Assembly (NCBI RefSeq): GCF_021401245.1
Contig: NZ_JACBFY010000004.1
Span: forward strand, 62,001 to 126,000
Origin: Pseudacidovorax sp. NFM-22
GTDB taxonomy: Bacteria > Pseudomonadota > Gammaproteobacteria > Burkholderiales > Burkholderiaceae_C
Length of the DNA stretch: 64,000 bases
Direction of reading: 5' to 3'
The translations under genes were made by a program, and so were the position numbers. The notes below the pieces were generated by a model. The model was not told the DNA's origin and did not search any database. It saw nothing but the letters and a program-made list of their open reading frames with translations. This document shows positions 10,851 through 22,298 of the stretch, piece after piece (position 1 is the first letter of the stretch; each line of letters starts with the position of its first letter).

Positions 10851-10921
10851 AAAGGGAAGCACCCCCCATGCCGCTTCGCGGCTCCGAGCGGCCGCCAGAG
10901 GCGGCTGCTCTTCGGGCACGT

Positions 10922-11054
10922 CCAAGCCTGCGCAGGCAGGCTTGGAGCCGCGGCCCTCAGCCCCTCCCTGGCGCCTTCGGCTTGGAGGGGGGCGCACCCG
11001 GAGGCCTGGCAAAGCCAGTTCCTCGGGTGCCCTGGCATGGCCTGCTCCGCGGCC
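10922..11054. repeat. Structured intergenic repeat, copy R2
   Basis: Contains a hairpin CCAAGCCTG/CAGGCTTGG (10922-10945), arms CCCCTCC/GGAGGGG (10961-10990), an outer helix GCACCCG (10994-11000) with CGGGTGC (11024-11030), an inner hairpin CTGGC-aaa-GCCAG (11006-11018) and the tail GCATGGCCTGCTCCGCGGCC (11035-11054). The tail is identical to that of copy R1 (2214-2233), while both helices differ by paired substitutions. It lies at the 3' end of the 5'-nucleotidase gene. Confidence 0.75.
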
Positions 11055-11072
11055 ATTGGATCTTTGATGAAG

Positions 11073-11110
11073 GAAGAAGGCCCGGCGCTCGACGCGTCCG
11101 GGCCTTCTTC
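11073..11110. terminator. Strong hairpin terminator between convergent genes
   Basis: A perfect 13-bp stem, GAAGAAGGCCCGG with CCGGGCCTTCTTC, encloses a 12-nt loop. It lies between the 5'-nucleotidase gene (+) and zwf (-) and can act in both directions. Confidence 0.8.
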
Positions 11111-11130
11111 GTTGATCGAACGATTCGCGC

Positions 11131-12597
11131 CTACTGCTCTTCGCTCCAGGCCAGCCCGTCGCGCGCGATCATGGCGCTGCTCGCGCTGGGGCCCCAGGTG
11201 CCGGCGGCGTAGGGGCGGGGGCCGCTGTCGTTCTGCCAGGCCTCGATCAGCGGCTCCACCCAGCGCCAGGCCTCTTCCTGCTCGTCGCTGCGCACGAAGA
11301 GGTTGAGCCGGCCGTCGATCACGTCCAGCAGCAGCCGCTCGTAGGCGCCGACGCGCTCGGTGCCGAAGCGCTGGCCGAAGTCCAGGTCCAGCTGCACGGT
11401 GGCTAGCGGCTGCGTGCCGTCGCCGCTGCGCTTGCGGCTGTTCTGGGCCTGCGCCAGCAGGTGCAGCTCCAGCCCGTCCTTGGGCTGCAGGTTGATCACC
11501 AGCTTGTTGGCACTGGCGCCGGCCGGCGCTCGGAAGATGGCATGCGGCGTGGGCTTGAAGTTGACCTCGATGCGCGCATCGCGCGAGGCCAGGCGCTTGC
11601 CGGTGCGGATGTAGAAGGGCACGCCAGCCCAGCGCCAGTTGGCGATCTCGGCGCGCAGGGCGACGAAGGTTTCGGTGCGGCTGGCCGGGTCGATGCCCGG
11701 CTCCTGCAGGTAGCCCTGCACCCGCTCGCCATAGGCGGTGCCGGCGGTGTACTGGCCGCGCACCGCGTGCATGCCGATGGACTCGTGCGTCCAGGGCTTG
11801 AGCGATCGCAGCACCTTGAGCTTCTCGTCGCGCAGGGCGTCGGCGTGGGCATTGATGGGCGGCTCCATCGCCACGGCGCACAGCAGCTGCAGCGCATGGT
11901 TCTGCACCATGTCGCGCAGGGCGCCGGTCTGGTCGTAGAAGGCGCCGCGCTTTTCCACGCCCAGGTCCTCGGCGATGGTGATCTCGATGCTGGCGATGTA
12001 CTCGCGGCGCCACAGCGGCTCGAACAGCGCATTGCCGAAGCGCATGGCGAACAGGTTCTGCACCGAGGGCTTGCCCAGGTAGTGGTCGATGCGGAAGACC
12101 TGCTCTTCCTTCAGCACGCGGCCCACGGCAGCGTTGATGGCGCGGTTGGAAGCCAGGTCGTGGCCCAGCGGCTTCTCGAGCACCACGCGGGTCTTGGGGC
12201 CGCCCAGGCCGGCGGCGGCGATGCGCTCGACGGTCTGCGTGAACAGCGAGGGCGCGGTGGCCAGGTACATCACCACCGTGTCGGCATCGCGCTGCTGCAG
12301 CGTCTGCGCAAGCCGCTCGTAGTCCGCCGGCTTGGACAGGTCCATGCGCAGGTAGTGCAGAAGGTCGGCGAACTTCTCGAACTCTTCGGCGCTCGGCCGC
12401 TTGGCGCCTTCGACGGCCTTGAAGCGGGACTGGATCAGCGTCCGGTACTGCGCATCCGACAGATCGTCGCGCGCCACGCCGATGATGCGGCCACCGGACG
12501 GCAGGCTGCCGTGGCGGAAGGCCTGGAAGAGGGCGGGCATCAGCTTACGCCAGGCCAGATCGCCGGTGCCGCCGAAAAGAACGAGGTCGAAACTCAT
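11131..12597 (-). CDS. zwf: Glucose-6-phosphate 1-dehydrogenase
   Basis: 488-residue NADP-dependent enzyme that oxidises glucose 6-phosphate to 6-phosphogluconolactone, the entry to the pentose phosphate and Entner-Doudoroff routes. The nucleotide-binding motif GGTGDLAWRKL starts at residue 9 and the active-site block RIDHYLGKP with the catalytic His lies near residue 168. The canonical block ends in GKE; the Pro seen here is, from memory, common in related betaproteobacterial enzymes. The start chosen gives MSFDLVLFGG; the open frame runs 27 codons further upstream but lacks family similarity there. Other sugar-phosphate genes (tal, pgi) lie nearby. Confidence 0.95.
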   Translation of the reverse strand: MSFDLVLFGGTGDLAWRKLMPALFQAFRHGSLPSGGRIIGVARDDLSDAQYRTLIQSRFKAVEGAKRPSAEEFEKFADLLHYLRMDLSKPADYERLAQTLQQRDADTVVMYLATAPSLFTQTVERIAAAGLGGPKTRVVLEKPLGHDLASNRAINAAVGRVLKEEQVFRIDHYLGKPSVQNLFAMRFGNALFEPLWRREYIASIEITIAEDLGVEKRGAFYDQTGALRDMVQNHALQLLCAVAMEPPINAHADALRDEKLKVLRSLKPWTHESIGMHAVRGQYTAGTAYGERVQGYLQEPGIDPASRTETFVALRAEIANWRWAGVPFYIRTGKRLASRDARIEVNFKPTPHAIFRAPAGASANKLVINLQPKDGLELHLLAQAQNSRKRSGDGTQPLATVQLDLDFGQRFGTERVGAYERLLLDVIDGRLNLFVRSDEQEEAWRWVEPLIEAWQNDSGPRPYAAGTWGPSASSAMIARDGLAWSEEQ

Positions 12598-12707
12598 GGG
12601 GCAGAACATGCGCGCCGCGCGCGCGGTGGATGCGGGGCTCCGACTGTAAGCGCACCCGCGAGGCGCCCTGCATGCCACGGGGCGAGGGTCGGAGGGACAA
12701 TCGCGCC

Positions 12708-13346
12708 ATGAACCTGGTCTTCGATCTCGGCGGCGTGCTCATCGACTGGCAACCCGCCGATCACCTGAAAAAGCACTTCCCGCAGCGGGCGGCCGACGAC
12801 GCCTCGGCCCATGCGCTGGTGCGGGCCTTCTTCCACCATCAGGATTGGCTGGATTTCGACGGCGGCCTGCGGGAGGCCGAGGACGTGGCGGCACGCACCG
12901 CCCAGCGCCTGCAGCTTTCGCCGGCGGCGGTCCGCGAATTGATCGTGCCCTTGGGCGAGATCCTTCAGCCGGTGGCCGTCACCGTCGACATGCTGGCCCG
13001 GTTGGCCGCGCAGCGCGACGCGGGCGCGCCGCTGAAGCTCTATTACCTCTCGAACATGCCGCTGCCCTACGCGCGGGCGCTGGAGCGCCGGCTGCCCGAG
13101 CTGTTCGGGCGCTTCGACGGCGGCGTGTTCTCAGGCGACGTCAAGCGTATCAAGCCGAACACCGAGATCTTCGAACTGCTGGCGTGGCGCCATGGTCTGG
13201 TGCCTGCCGACACCCTGTTCATCGACGACTCGGTGCCGAACGTGGAGTCGGCGATGGCCCTGGGCTGGCAGGCGCTGCACTGCACCTCGCCGGCCGCACT
13301 CGCTGCGCAACTGCCGCGGATGGTGGACAAGGCGCTCGGCACCTGA
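12708..13346 (+). CDS. HAD-superfamily phosphatase, YihX-like
   Basis: 212 residues starting at an ATG behind GGAGGGA. Motif I is FDLGGVLIDW (nucleophile Asp near residue 6), motif II is YYLSNMP near residue 112, motif III is the Lys in VKRIKPN and motif IV is LFIDDSVPNVESA. The DLGG form of motif I is typical of the YihX branch, whose E. coli member is a glucose-1-phosphate phosphatase. The neighbours zwf, tal and pgi make a sugar-phosphate substrate plausible, but this is inference. It is divergent from zwf with about 110 bp between starts. Confidence 0.8.
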   Translation: MNLVFDLGGVLIDWQPADHLKKHFPQRAADDASAHALVRAFFHHQDWLDFDGGLREAEDVAARTAQRLQLSPAAVRELIVPLGEILQPVAVTVDMLARLAAQRDAGAPLKLYYLSNMPLPYARALERRLPELFGRFDGGVFSGDVKRIKPNTEIFELLAWRHGLVPADTLFIDDSVPNVESAMALGWQALHCTSPAALAAQLPRMVDKALGT

Positions 13347-13382
13347 GCGCGTGCCGCGGGCCTGAGCGCTTGCGCGGCCCGC

Positions 13383-14063
13383 TCAGGCGGGCGCATCCTG
13401 GGCGCCGCTGCGCACGACCTGGTCGATGTCGAAGCCCAGCGTACGGGCGTAGTCCAGTTCGGTGGCCAGGCTGGCCTCGTCCAGGTGCTGCACGCGTGAG
13501 AGCACCCACAGGTAGTCGCGCTTGGGCGTACCCACCAGCGCCACCTGGTAGTCGCGGTCGAGCTTGAGGATCCAGTAGTCGCCCCACACCAGCGGTAGCC
13601 AGCGCAGCCAGGCGGGTGCGAAGCTCACCGCCAGACGGCCGGCGCCGGGCAGGCCCGCCACGCGCACGGCGTGGGCGATGCCCACCGACTCGTCCACCTG
13701 GCCGTCCTGCCGGACGCAGCGGTTGCGCACTTCGACCGTGCCGTCCGGCAGCGGGGTGTATTCAGCCGACACGGTGCCGCCGCAGGCCTTCTCGAAACGG
13801 TTGGGCAGCCGCGCCTGCTCGTACCAGACTCCGGCATAGCGCTTGAGGTCCACCGGCGCGACCACCTGGAGCGGTGCGCGCATCAACGGGGCGCCGTCCG
13901 CGGGGCCGGCGGGCAACTGCCGGCGGCGGGCCCACTTCAGGCCCGCCATGGCGGCGATTCCGCCCACGCAGAAGGCGGCCGCCAGAAGCGCGATGCGGTG
14001 GCTGGTGGCGTGGTCGTTGTCGAGGGCCTGGCTCTGGCTCAGGTCGTGGCCGGTACGGCTCAT
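13383..14063 (-). CDS. Membrane-anchored bacterial lipocalin, Blc-like
   Basis: 226 residues. The chosen ATG follows GGGAGACCCC; a longer upstream frame is discounted. A single hydrophobic segment (about residues 24-45, [12 protein letters not shown]) acts as an N-terminal anchor or uncleaved signal. The lipocalin domain starts with [17 protein letters not shown] (GxWYE motif) and ends with [12 protein letters not shown] and a YLWVLSR strand. Bacterial lipocalins bind lysophospholipids or fatty acids. Most are lipoproteins; this one has no lipobox, so anchoring would be by the transmembrane segment. Convergent with the HAD gene, divergent from tal. Confidence 0.85.
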   Translation of the reverse strand: MSRTGHDLSQSQALDNDHATSHRIALLAAAFCVGGIAAMAGLKWARRRQLPAGPADGAPLMRAPLQVVAPVDLKRYAGVWYEQARLPNRFEKACGGTVSAEYTPLPDGTVEVRNRCVRQDGQVDESVGIAHAVRVAGLPGAGRLAVSFAPAWLRWLPLVWGDYWILKLDRDYQVALVGTPKRDYLWVLSRVQHLDEASLATELDYARTLGFDIDQVVRSGAQDAPA

Positions 14064-14194
14064 GGGGTCTCCCGGTGAGTGGATCGGAACAGCATGACAA
14101 CTTAGCGTTCCCTGCGCGCGCGGCCTGTCAGCCACCAGCCAAAAGCCGCGTGCGCACGCGGGTTGCGCCACAGTCGCGCGACATAATCGTTTGC

Positions 14195-15148
14195 ATGAAC
14201 CAACTCGACGCCCTCCGCCAATGGACCACCGTGGTCGCCGACACCGGTGACTTCCGCCAGCTCGCCCAGTTCAAGCCGCAGGACGCGACCACCAACCCGT
14301 CGCTGATCCTGAAGGCGGTGCAAAAGCCCGAGTACCGGCCCCTGCTCGACGAGGCCCTGTCGCGCCATGCCGGCCGGCCGCTGGACGAGATCGTCGACCG
14401 GCTGCTGGTGCGCTTCGGCTGCGAGATCCTGGCGCTGGTGCCGGGGCGGGTGTCGACCGAGGTGGATGCGCGGCTGTCCTTCGACACCACGGCCACCGTG
14501 GCCCGTGCGCTGCGGCTGGTCGAGCTGTACAAGGCCGAGGGCATCGACGTCGAGAAGCGCCTGCTGATCAAGATCGCCGCCACCTGGGAAGGCATCGAGG
14601 CCGCGCGCGAGCTGGAGGCCCGCGGCATCCACACCAACCTGACGCTGCTGTTCTCCTTCGCCCAGGCCGTGGCCTGCGGCGCGGCGGGCGTGAAGCTCAT
14701 CTCGCCCTTCGTGGGCCGGATCTACGACTGGTACAAGAAGAGCGCGGGCAGCAGCTGGGACGAGGCGGCCAGTTCCGGCGTCAATGATCCCGGCGTGAAG
14801 TCGGTGCGCCGCATCTTCGACTACTACAAGCGCCACGGCATCGCCACCGAGGTGATGGGCGCGAGCTTCCGCAACGTGGGCCAGATCGGTGCGCTGGCCG
14901 GCTGCGACCTGCTGACCATCAGCCCCGAGCTGCTGGCCGAGCTGGCCGCCAGCGAGGCGCCGCTCGCGCTGGCGCTGGATGCCGCCGCGGCACGTGACCG
15001 CGCCGACATCCCCAAGGTCACGCTCGACGAGCCAGCCTTCCGCTTTGCGCTCAACGAAGACGCCATGGCCACCGAGAAGCTGGCCGAAGGCATCCGCGGC
15101 TTCACCGCCGATGCGATCAAGCTCGACAAGCTGATGGGAGCCGCCTGA
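14195..15148 (+). CDS. tal: Transaldolase
   Basis: 317-residue transaldolase (TalB class) exchanging dihydroxyacetone units between sedoheptulose 7-phosphate and glyceraldehyde 3-phosphate in the non-oxidative pentose phosphate pathway. Catalytic Asp lies in VVADTGDF (Asp16), the DATTNPSLI block follows, and the Schiff-base Lys is in [11 protein letters not shown] (about Lys126). Length matches the family. The stop overlaps the pgi start (TGATG at 15146-15150), so the two are coupled. Confidence 0.95.
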   Translation: MNQLDALRQWTTVVADTGDFRQLAQFKPQDATTNPSLILKAVQKPEYRPLLDEALSRHAGRPLDEIVDRLLVRFGCEILALVPGRVSTEVDARLSFDTTATVARALRLVELYKAEGIDVEKRLLIKIAATWEGIEAARELEARGIHTNLTLLFSFAQAVACGAAGVKLISPFVGRIYDWYKKSAGSSWDEAASSGVNDPGVKSVRRIFDYYKRHGIATEVMGASFRNVGQIGALAGCDLLTISPELLAELAASEAPLALALDAAAARDRADIPKVTLDEPAFRFALNEDAMATEKLAEGIRGFTADAIKLDKLMGAA

Positions 15149-16698
15149 TGCCCGTGCGCTGCGAGCAGACGCCCGCCTGGGCCCGCCTCCAGGCCCTGCG
15201 TGCGGAGCGCCAGGGCTTCGACCTGCGCCAGGCCTTCGCCGGCGATGCCGGCCGCGCCGCGGGGCTGAGCCAGGAGGCGCCGTACGTCTTCGCCGACCTG
15301 TCCAAGAACCTGATCGACGCCGAGGTCGAGCAGGCCCTGCTGCAGCTGGCCGCCGACTGCGGCCTGGAAGCGAAGCGGGCCGCGCTCTTCGCCGGTGAGT
15401 CGATCAACAGCACCGAAGGCCGCGCCGTCATGCACTGGCTGCTGCGCACGCCCGCCGGTGCTACCGGCCTGGCCCCCGCCGCGGCCGCCGAGCTGCCCGC
15501 GGTGCACGAGACGCTGGACGCCATGCTGGCCTACGCCGAGAAGGTGCGGTCCGACCACACCATCACCGATGTCGTGAACATCGGCATTGGCGGCTCGGAC
15601 CTGGGCCCGCAGATGGCGGTGCTGGCGCTGGCGGAGCAGGTGGCGCCGGGCAAGCATTTCCACTTCGTCTCCAATGTGGACGGGCATGAGTTGGCCGGCG
15701 TGCTCAAGGGACTGGCGCCGGAGCACACGCTGTTCCTGATCGCCTCCAAGACCTTCACCACGGCCGAGACCATGGCCAATGCCCAGTCGGCCAAGCGCTG
15801 GTACGAGCAGTCCGGCGGCACCGACATCGCCGGCCACTTCGCGGCGCTCACCACCAACGTCGATGCGGCGCGCGCCTTCGGCATCGACACCACCTTCGGC
15901 TTCTGGGACTGGGTGGGCGGCCGCTATTCGATGTGGTCGGCCATCGGCCTGCCCATTGCGCTGGCCGTGGGGGCCGAGGGCTTCCGCCGCCTGCTGGCCG
16001 GCGCCCATGCCATGGACGAGCATTTCCGCACCGCGCCGCTGGCCCACAACCTGCCGGTGCGGCTGGGCTTGCTGGACGTCTGGTACCGCAACTTCCTGGG
16101 CTTCACCAGCCGCTGCATCGCGCCGTACCACAGTGCGCTGCGCCGGGTGCCGGCCTACCTGCAGCAGCTGGAGATGGAAAGCAACGGCAAGCAGGTCGAC
16201 CTCGACGGCCGGCCGCTTTCGGTGGGCACCTCGCCGGTGCTGTGGGGCGAGCCGGGCACCAACGGCCAGCATGCCTACTTCCAGATGCTGCACCAAGGTA
16301 CGGACGTGGTGCCGCTCGAATTCGTGGCCGTGCGCCAGCCGGCGCATTCGCTCGAAGGCCACCATGCCAAGCTGCTCGCCAACGCCCTCGCGCAGGCGCA
16401 GGCGCTGATGGTGGGCAAGGCCGACGCGGGCGGGCACCGCAACTTCCCTGGCAACCGGCCCAGCAGCTTCTTCGTGCTGGATGAACTCACGCCCGAATCG
16501 CTGGGCGCCTTCATCGCCATGTACGAACACCGGGTGTTCGTCAGCGGCGCGATCTGGGGCATCAACAGCTTCGACCAGTGGGGCGTGGAGCTGGGCAAGG
16601 TGCTGGCCAAGGACCTGGAGCCGCGGCTCGCCAGCGGCGACGTGCAGGGGCTGGATGCCTCCACCGCCCAGTTGCTAGGCCGGCTGAAACAGGGCTGA
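15148..16698 (+). CDS. pgi: Glucose-6-phosphate isomerase
   Basis: 516 residues interconverting glucose 6-phosphate and fructose 6-phosphate. Family signatures are [12 protein letters not shown] near residue 148, [10 protein letters not shown] near 200, [11 protein letters not shown] near 257 and the closing [22 protein letters not shown] near 455-476. The ATG overlaps the stop of tal. With zwf and tal it covers the upper branch points of pentose phosphate metabolism. Confidence 0.95.
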   Translation: MPVRCEQTPAWARLQALRAERQGFDLRQAFAGDAGRAAGLSQEAPYVFADLSKNLIDAEVEQALLQLAADCGLEAKRAALFAGESINSTEGRAVMHWLLRTPAGATGLAPAAAAELPAVHETLDAMLAYAEKVRSDHTITDVVNIGIGGSDLGPQMAVLALAEQVAPGKHFHFVSNVDGHELAGVLKGLAPEHTLFLIASKTFTTAETMANAQSAKRWYEQSGGTDIAGHFAALTTNVDAARAFGIDTTFGFWDWVGGRYSMWSAIGLPIALAVGAEGFRRLLAGAHAMDEHFRTAPLAHNLPVRLGLLDVWYRNFLGFTSRCIAPYHSALRRVPAYLQQLEMESNGKQVDLDGRPLSVGTSPVLWGEPGTNGQHAYFQMLHQGTDVVPLEFVAVRQPAHSLEGHHAKLLANALAQAQALMVGKADAGGHRNFPGNRPSSFFVLDELTPESLGAFIAMYEHRVFVSGAIWGINSFDQWGVELGKVLAKDLEPRLASGDVQGLDASTAQLLGRLKQG

Positions 16699-16717
16699 TC
16701 CCGCCGCTTTCCCTCCC

Positions 16718-16744
16718 TCGGCCCGGGGCTTGCGTCCGGGCCGA
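16718..16744 (+). terminator. Terminator-like hairpin after pgi
   Basis: A perfect 9-bp stem, TCGGCCCGG with CCGGGCCGA, encloses a 9-nt loop 20 bp after the pgi stop. There is no T tract after it, so termination may be weak or Rho-assisted. It separates pgi from icd. Confidence 0.4.
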
Positions 16745-16831
16745 AGTCCGTCTGGCGACGCCTTCCTCGTTCGGAGCGAAAATGCCCGCCGGACCGATTC
16801 CGACCATCTTCTCCAAGGACATCCCAGCGCC

Positions 16832-19069
<2,238 letters not shown>

Positions 19070-19113
19070 TCGGTTTCCCGGGCTGCAGTGCAGCCCCGGC
19101 CCATCAACGAAAG

Positions 19114-19140
19114 AGCCGTCGCATGCGACGGCTTTTTTCT
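19114..19140 (+). terminator. Rho-independent terminator of icd
   Basis: The perfect palindrome AGCCGTCGCATGCGACGGCT (19114-19133) is followed by a T tract to 19140. Confidence 0.88.
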
Positions 19141-19262
19141 TGGCCCCGGACACAAGCTGAGGCCCCAGAGCCGGGGCGGCGCAGCACGCCTACCAATCCG
19201 GAGGGTGCCGCGCGAAGCGCGCACCCGCCCCGCCGAAGCAGCGCGCAGGCGGGGCGCCCATG

Positions 19263-19290
19263 AAAAAAGCCGGGCTTCGCCCGGCTTTTT
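19263..19290. terminator. Bidirectional terminator between icd and groL
   Basis: GCCGGGC (19269-19275) and GCCCGGC (19279-19285) form a tight hairpin flanked by six A on the left and five T on the right, so it can act on both strands. It should end the groS-groL transcript. Confidence 0.88.
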
Positions 19291-19310
19291 GATCTGACTT
19301 GAACAGAACC

Positions 19311-19340
19311 AAATCGAGCGCGCAGCAGCGCGCTCGATTT
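19311..19340 (-). terminator. Inverted repeat just after the groL stop
   Basis: AAATCGAGCGCGC and GCGCGCTCGATTT form a perfect 13-bp stem with an AGCA loop, ending 3 bp from the groL stop. It precedes the T-tract terminator at 19263-19290 and may protect the groSL mRNA 3' end or act as a first terminator. Confidence 0.65.
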
Positions 19341-19343
19341 GAA

Positions 19344-20996
<1,653 letters not shown>

Positions 20997-21013
20997 CTAG
21001 ATCCGGGGATTGA

Positions 21014-21304
21014 TTACTTCTCGACGACCGCGAACAGGTCGTCTTCCTTCATGACCAGCAGCTCTTCGCCATCGACCTTGACGGTCTGGCCGGAGTACTT
21101 GCCGAACAGCACGCGGTCGCCGACCTTGATGTTCAGGACGACGAAATCGCCCTTGTCGTTGCGCTTGCCGGGGCCGACGGCCAGGACTTCACCCTGGTCC
21201 GGCTTCTCGGCGGCGTTGTCGGGGATCACGATGCCCGAGGCGGTCTTGGTTTCGCTTTCAACGCGCTTGACGATCACGCGATCGTGCAGAGGACGAAGTT
21301 TCAT
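21014..21304 (-). CDS. groS: Co-chaperonin GroES
   Basis: 96-residue lid of the GroEL chamber. The start [14 protein letters not shown] is canonical; the frame runs upstream but the ATG at 21304 has a good site (AGGAGATTCCC). The ending [11 protein letters not shown] also matches the family. First gene of the groS-groL operon. Confidence 0.97.
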   Translation of the reverse strand: MKLRPLHDRVIVKRVESETKTASGIVIPDNAAEKPDQGEVLAVGPGKRNDKGDFVVLNIKVGDRVLFGKYSGQTVKVDGEELLVMKEDDLFAVVEK

Positions 21305-21386
21305 TGGGAATCTCCTGGAAGAGGGACGGAATGAGGGTTGTGCGGCAGGGCGGCGAGGCCCTGCCATCCACTTGGCGGCGGTGCTG

Positions 21387-21413
21387 TTAGCACTCACCGC
21401 CAGCGAGTGCTAA
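21387..21413 (-). promoter_or_regulatory. CIRCE operator (HrcA binding site)
   Basis: Perfect consensus TTAGCACTC-N9-GAGTGCTAA lies 83 bp upstream of the groS start. CIRCE is the operator of the heat-shock repressor HrcA. It abuts the -10 hexamer (21413-21418), so bound HrcA would block transcription start. Confidence 0.97.
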
Positions 21414-21440
21414 TCATAAGGACTTTTGGCGGCGTTTCAA
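21413..21440 (-). promoter_or_regulatory. Likely vegetative promoter of groS-groL
   Basis: Reading leftwards, TTGAAA (21435-21440) and TATGAT (21413-21418) are separated by 16 bp, close to the sigma-70 consensus. TTGAAA also resembles the -35 of RpoH promoters, but no RpoH-type CCCCAT -10 is seen at the right distance. The start site would fall inside CIRCE. Confidence 0.75.
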
Positions 21441-21711
21441 CTGGGCCCATGCCTACAGCCTGTCTGGACGGCAACTGGCAGGGCTGGCCTTGACAAGCTG
21501 GTGCGAACAATCATGGGAATTGGATTCTTTCATTGTTCGCGAAATGGAAACGCTTCGACCGCGGGCCGGCACGCAGTGAAGCGGCTTTGCGGGCGCATCA
21601 TTCATTCCACGGCGCCGATGAAACCCCAGCGCCGCCACCGCCCGGCGACGACCCGTCGCTCCGCAGGCTCTCAGTGGGTGACCCATCCTCGCTACAGAAA
21701 AGGACAACATC
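21441..21711. other. Gene-free stretch between groS promoter and the 21712 gene, with a dyad
   Basis: No convincing coding sequence is seen. A perfect 9-bp inverted repeat, GCGAACAAT (21503-21511) and ATTGTTCGC (21532-21540) with a 20-nt spacer, stands in a locally AT-richer patch. A TTGACA hexamer at 21490-21495 lies just left of it, but no good -10 was found. It could be an operator for the rightward gene. Confidence 0.45.
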
Positions 21712-22107
21712 ATGACCAAGACTTCCAAGACCCTCGCTGCCGCCGCGCTCGCCCTGTTCGCCGCCGCCGGTGCCGTCCATGCCGAGGAATACGAAGGCGT
21801 GCTCCAGTTCAACTCCAACTTGAGCCGCGCCGAAGTGCAGGCCCAGGGCGTCGCTGCCGCCCATGGCCCCGATCTCTACGCCGAAGGCGCCCTGGCCCAC
21901 ACCACGCCGGTGATGAGCTCGCCGCGCCTGCGCGCCTCGGTGCAGGCCGAAGCCGTTGCGGCTGCCCATGCGCCCGACCAGAACGTGCAGGTCGGCTCGC
22001 GGGGCGACCAGCGCTTCTTCGCCGGCATCGCACCCAGCACCGTGGTCGGCGGCACCACCTGGGCGATCCGCGGCAACACGAGCGCTGCCCAGCAAGGCGC
22101 TGAATAA
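21712..22107 (+). CDS. Small secreted protein with two internal repeats (DUF4148-like)
   Basis: 131 residues with a clear Sec signal peptide (AAAALALFAAAGAVHA, cleavage near residue 24). The mature part contains a repeated unit: SRAEVQAQGVAAAHGPD near residue 38 and LRASVQAEAVAAAHAPD near residue 73. This R-x-x-V-x-A-x-x-x-A-A-A-H pattern is typical of small periplasmic proteins that are abundant and paralogous in Burkholderiales. Function unknown. The start follows AAAAGGAC. A terminator follows, so it is transcribed alone. Confidence 0.8.
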   Translation: MTKTSKTLAAAALALFAAAGAVHAEEYEGVLQFNSNLSRAEVQAQGVAAAHGPDLYAEGALAHTTPVMSSPRLRASVQAEAVAAAHAPDQNVQVGSRGDQRFFAGIAPSTVVGGTTWAIRGNTSAAQQGAE

Positions 22108-22159
22108 GCCCACACCCCTACGCGGGAGGCCACAGCGGCCGGCCCGTGTCTTCCTTCAT

Positions 22160-22181
22160 AGGCGCCTGCGGGCGCCTTTTT
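22160..22181 (+). terminator. Rho-independent terminator
   Basis: AGGCGCC-tgcg-GGCGCCT followed by TTTTC, 52 bp after the stop of the small secreted protein gene. Confidence 0.85.
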
Positions 22182-22251
22182 CAACGGCGGCCCCCGCGCA
22201 TTCCCACAGGCGGCGCCAGCCCATGCCGAAGCGTCAGCATCACGTCAACTT

Positions 22252-22270
22252 AGAATAAAAATTGTTCTCA
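22252..22270 (+). promoter_or_regulatory. Possible Fur-type operator / promoter region
   Basis: An AT-rich island (AGAATAAAAATTGTTCTCA) stands 29 bp before the TonB receptor ATG in otherwise very GC-rich DNA. It carries Fur-box-like halves (AGAAT and TTCTCA) but matches the consensus only partly. Iron control fits a siderophore receptor. Confidence 0.4.
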
Positions 22271-22298
22271 GTTGTATTGTTATGAGGGTTGCTTCTCC

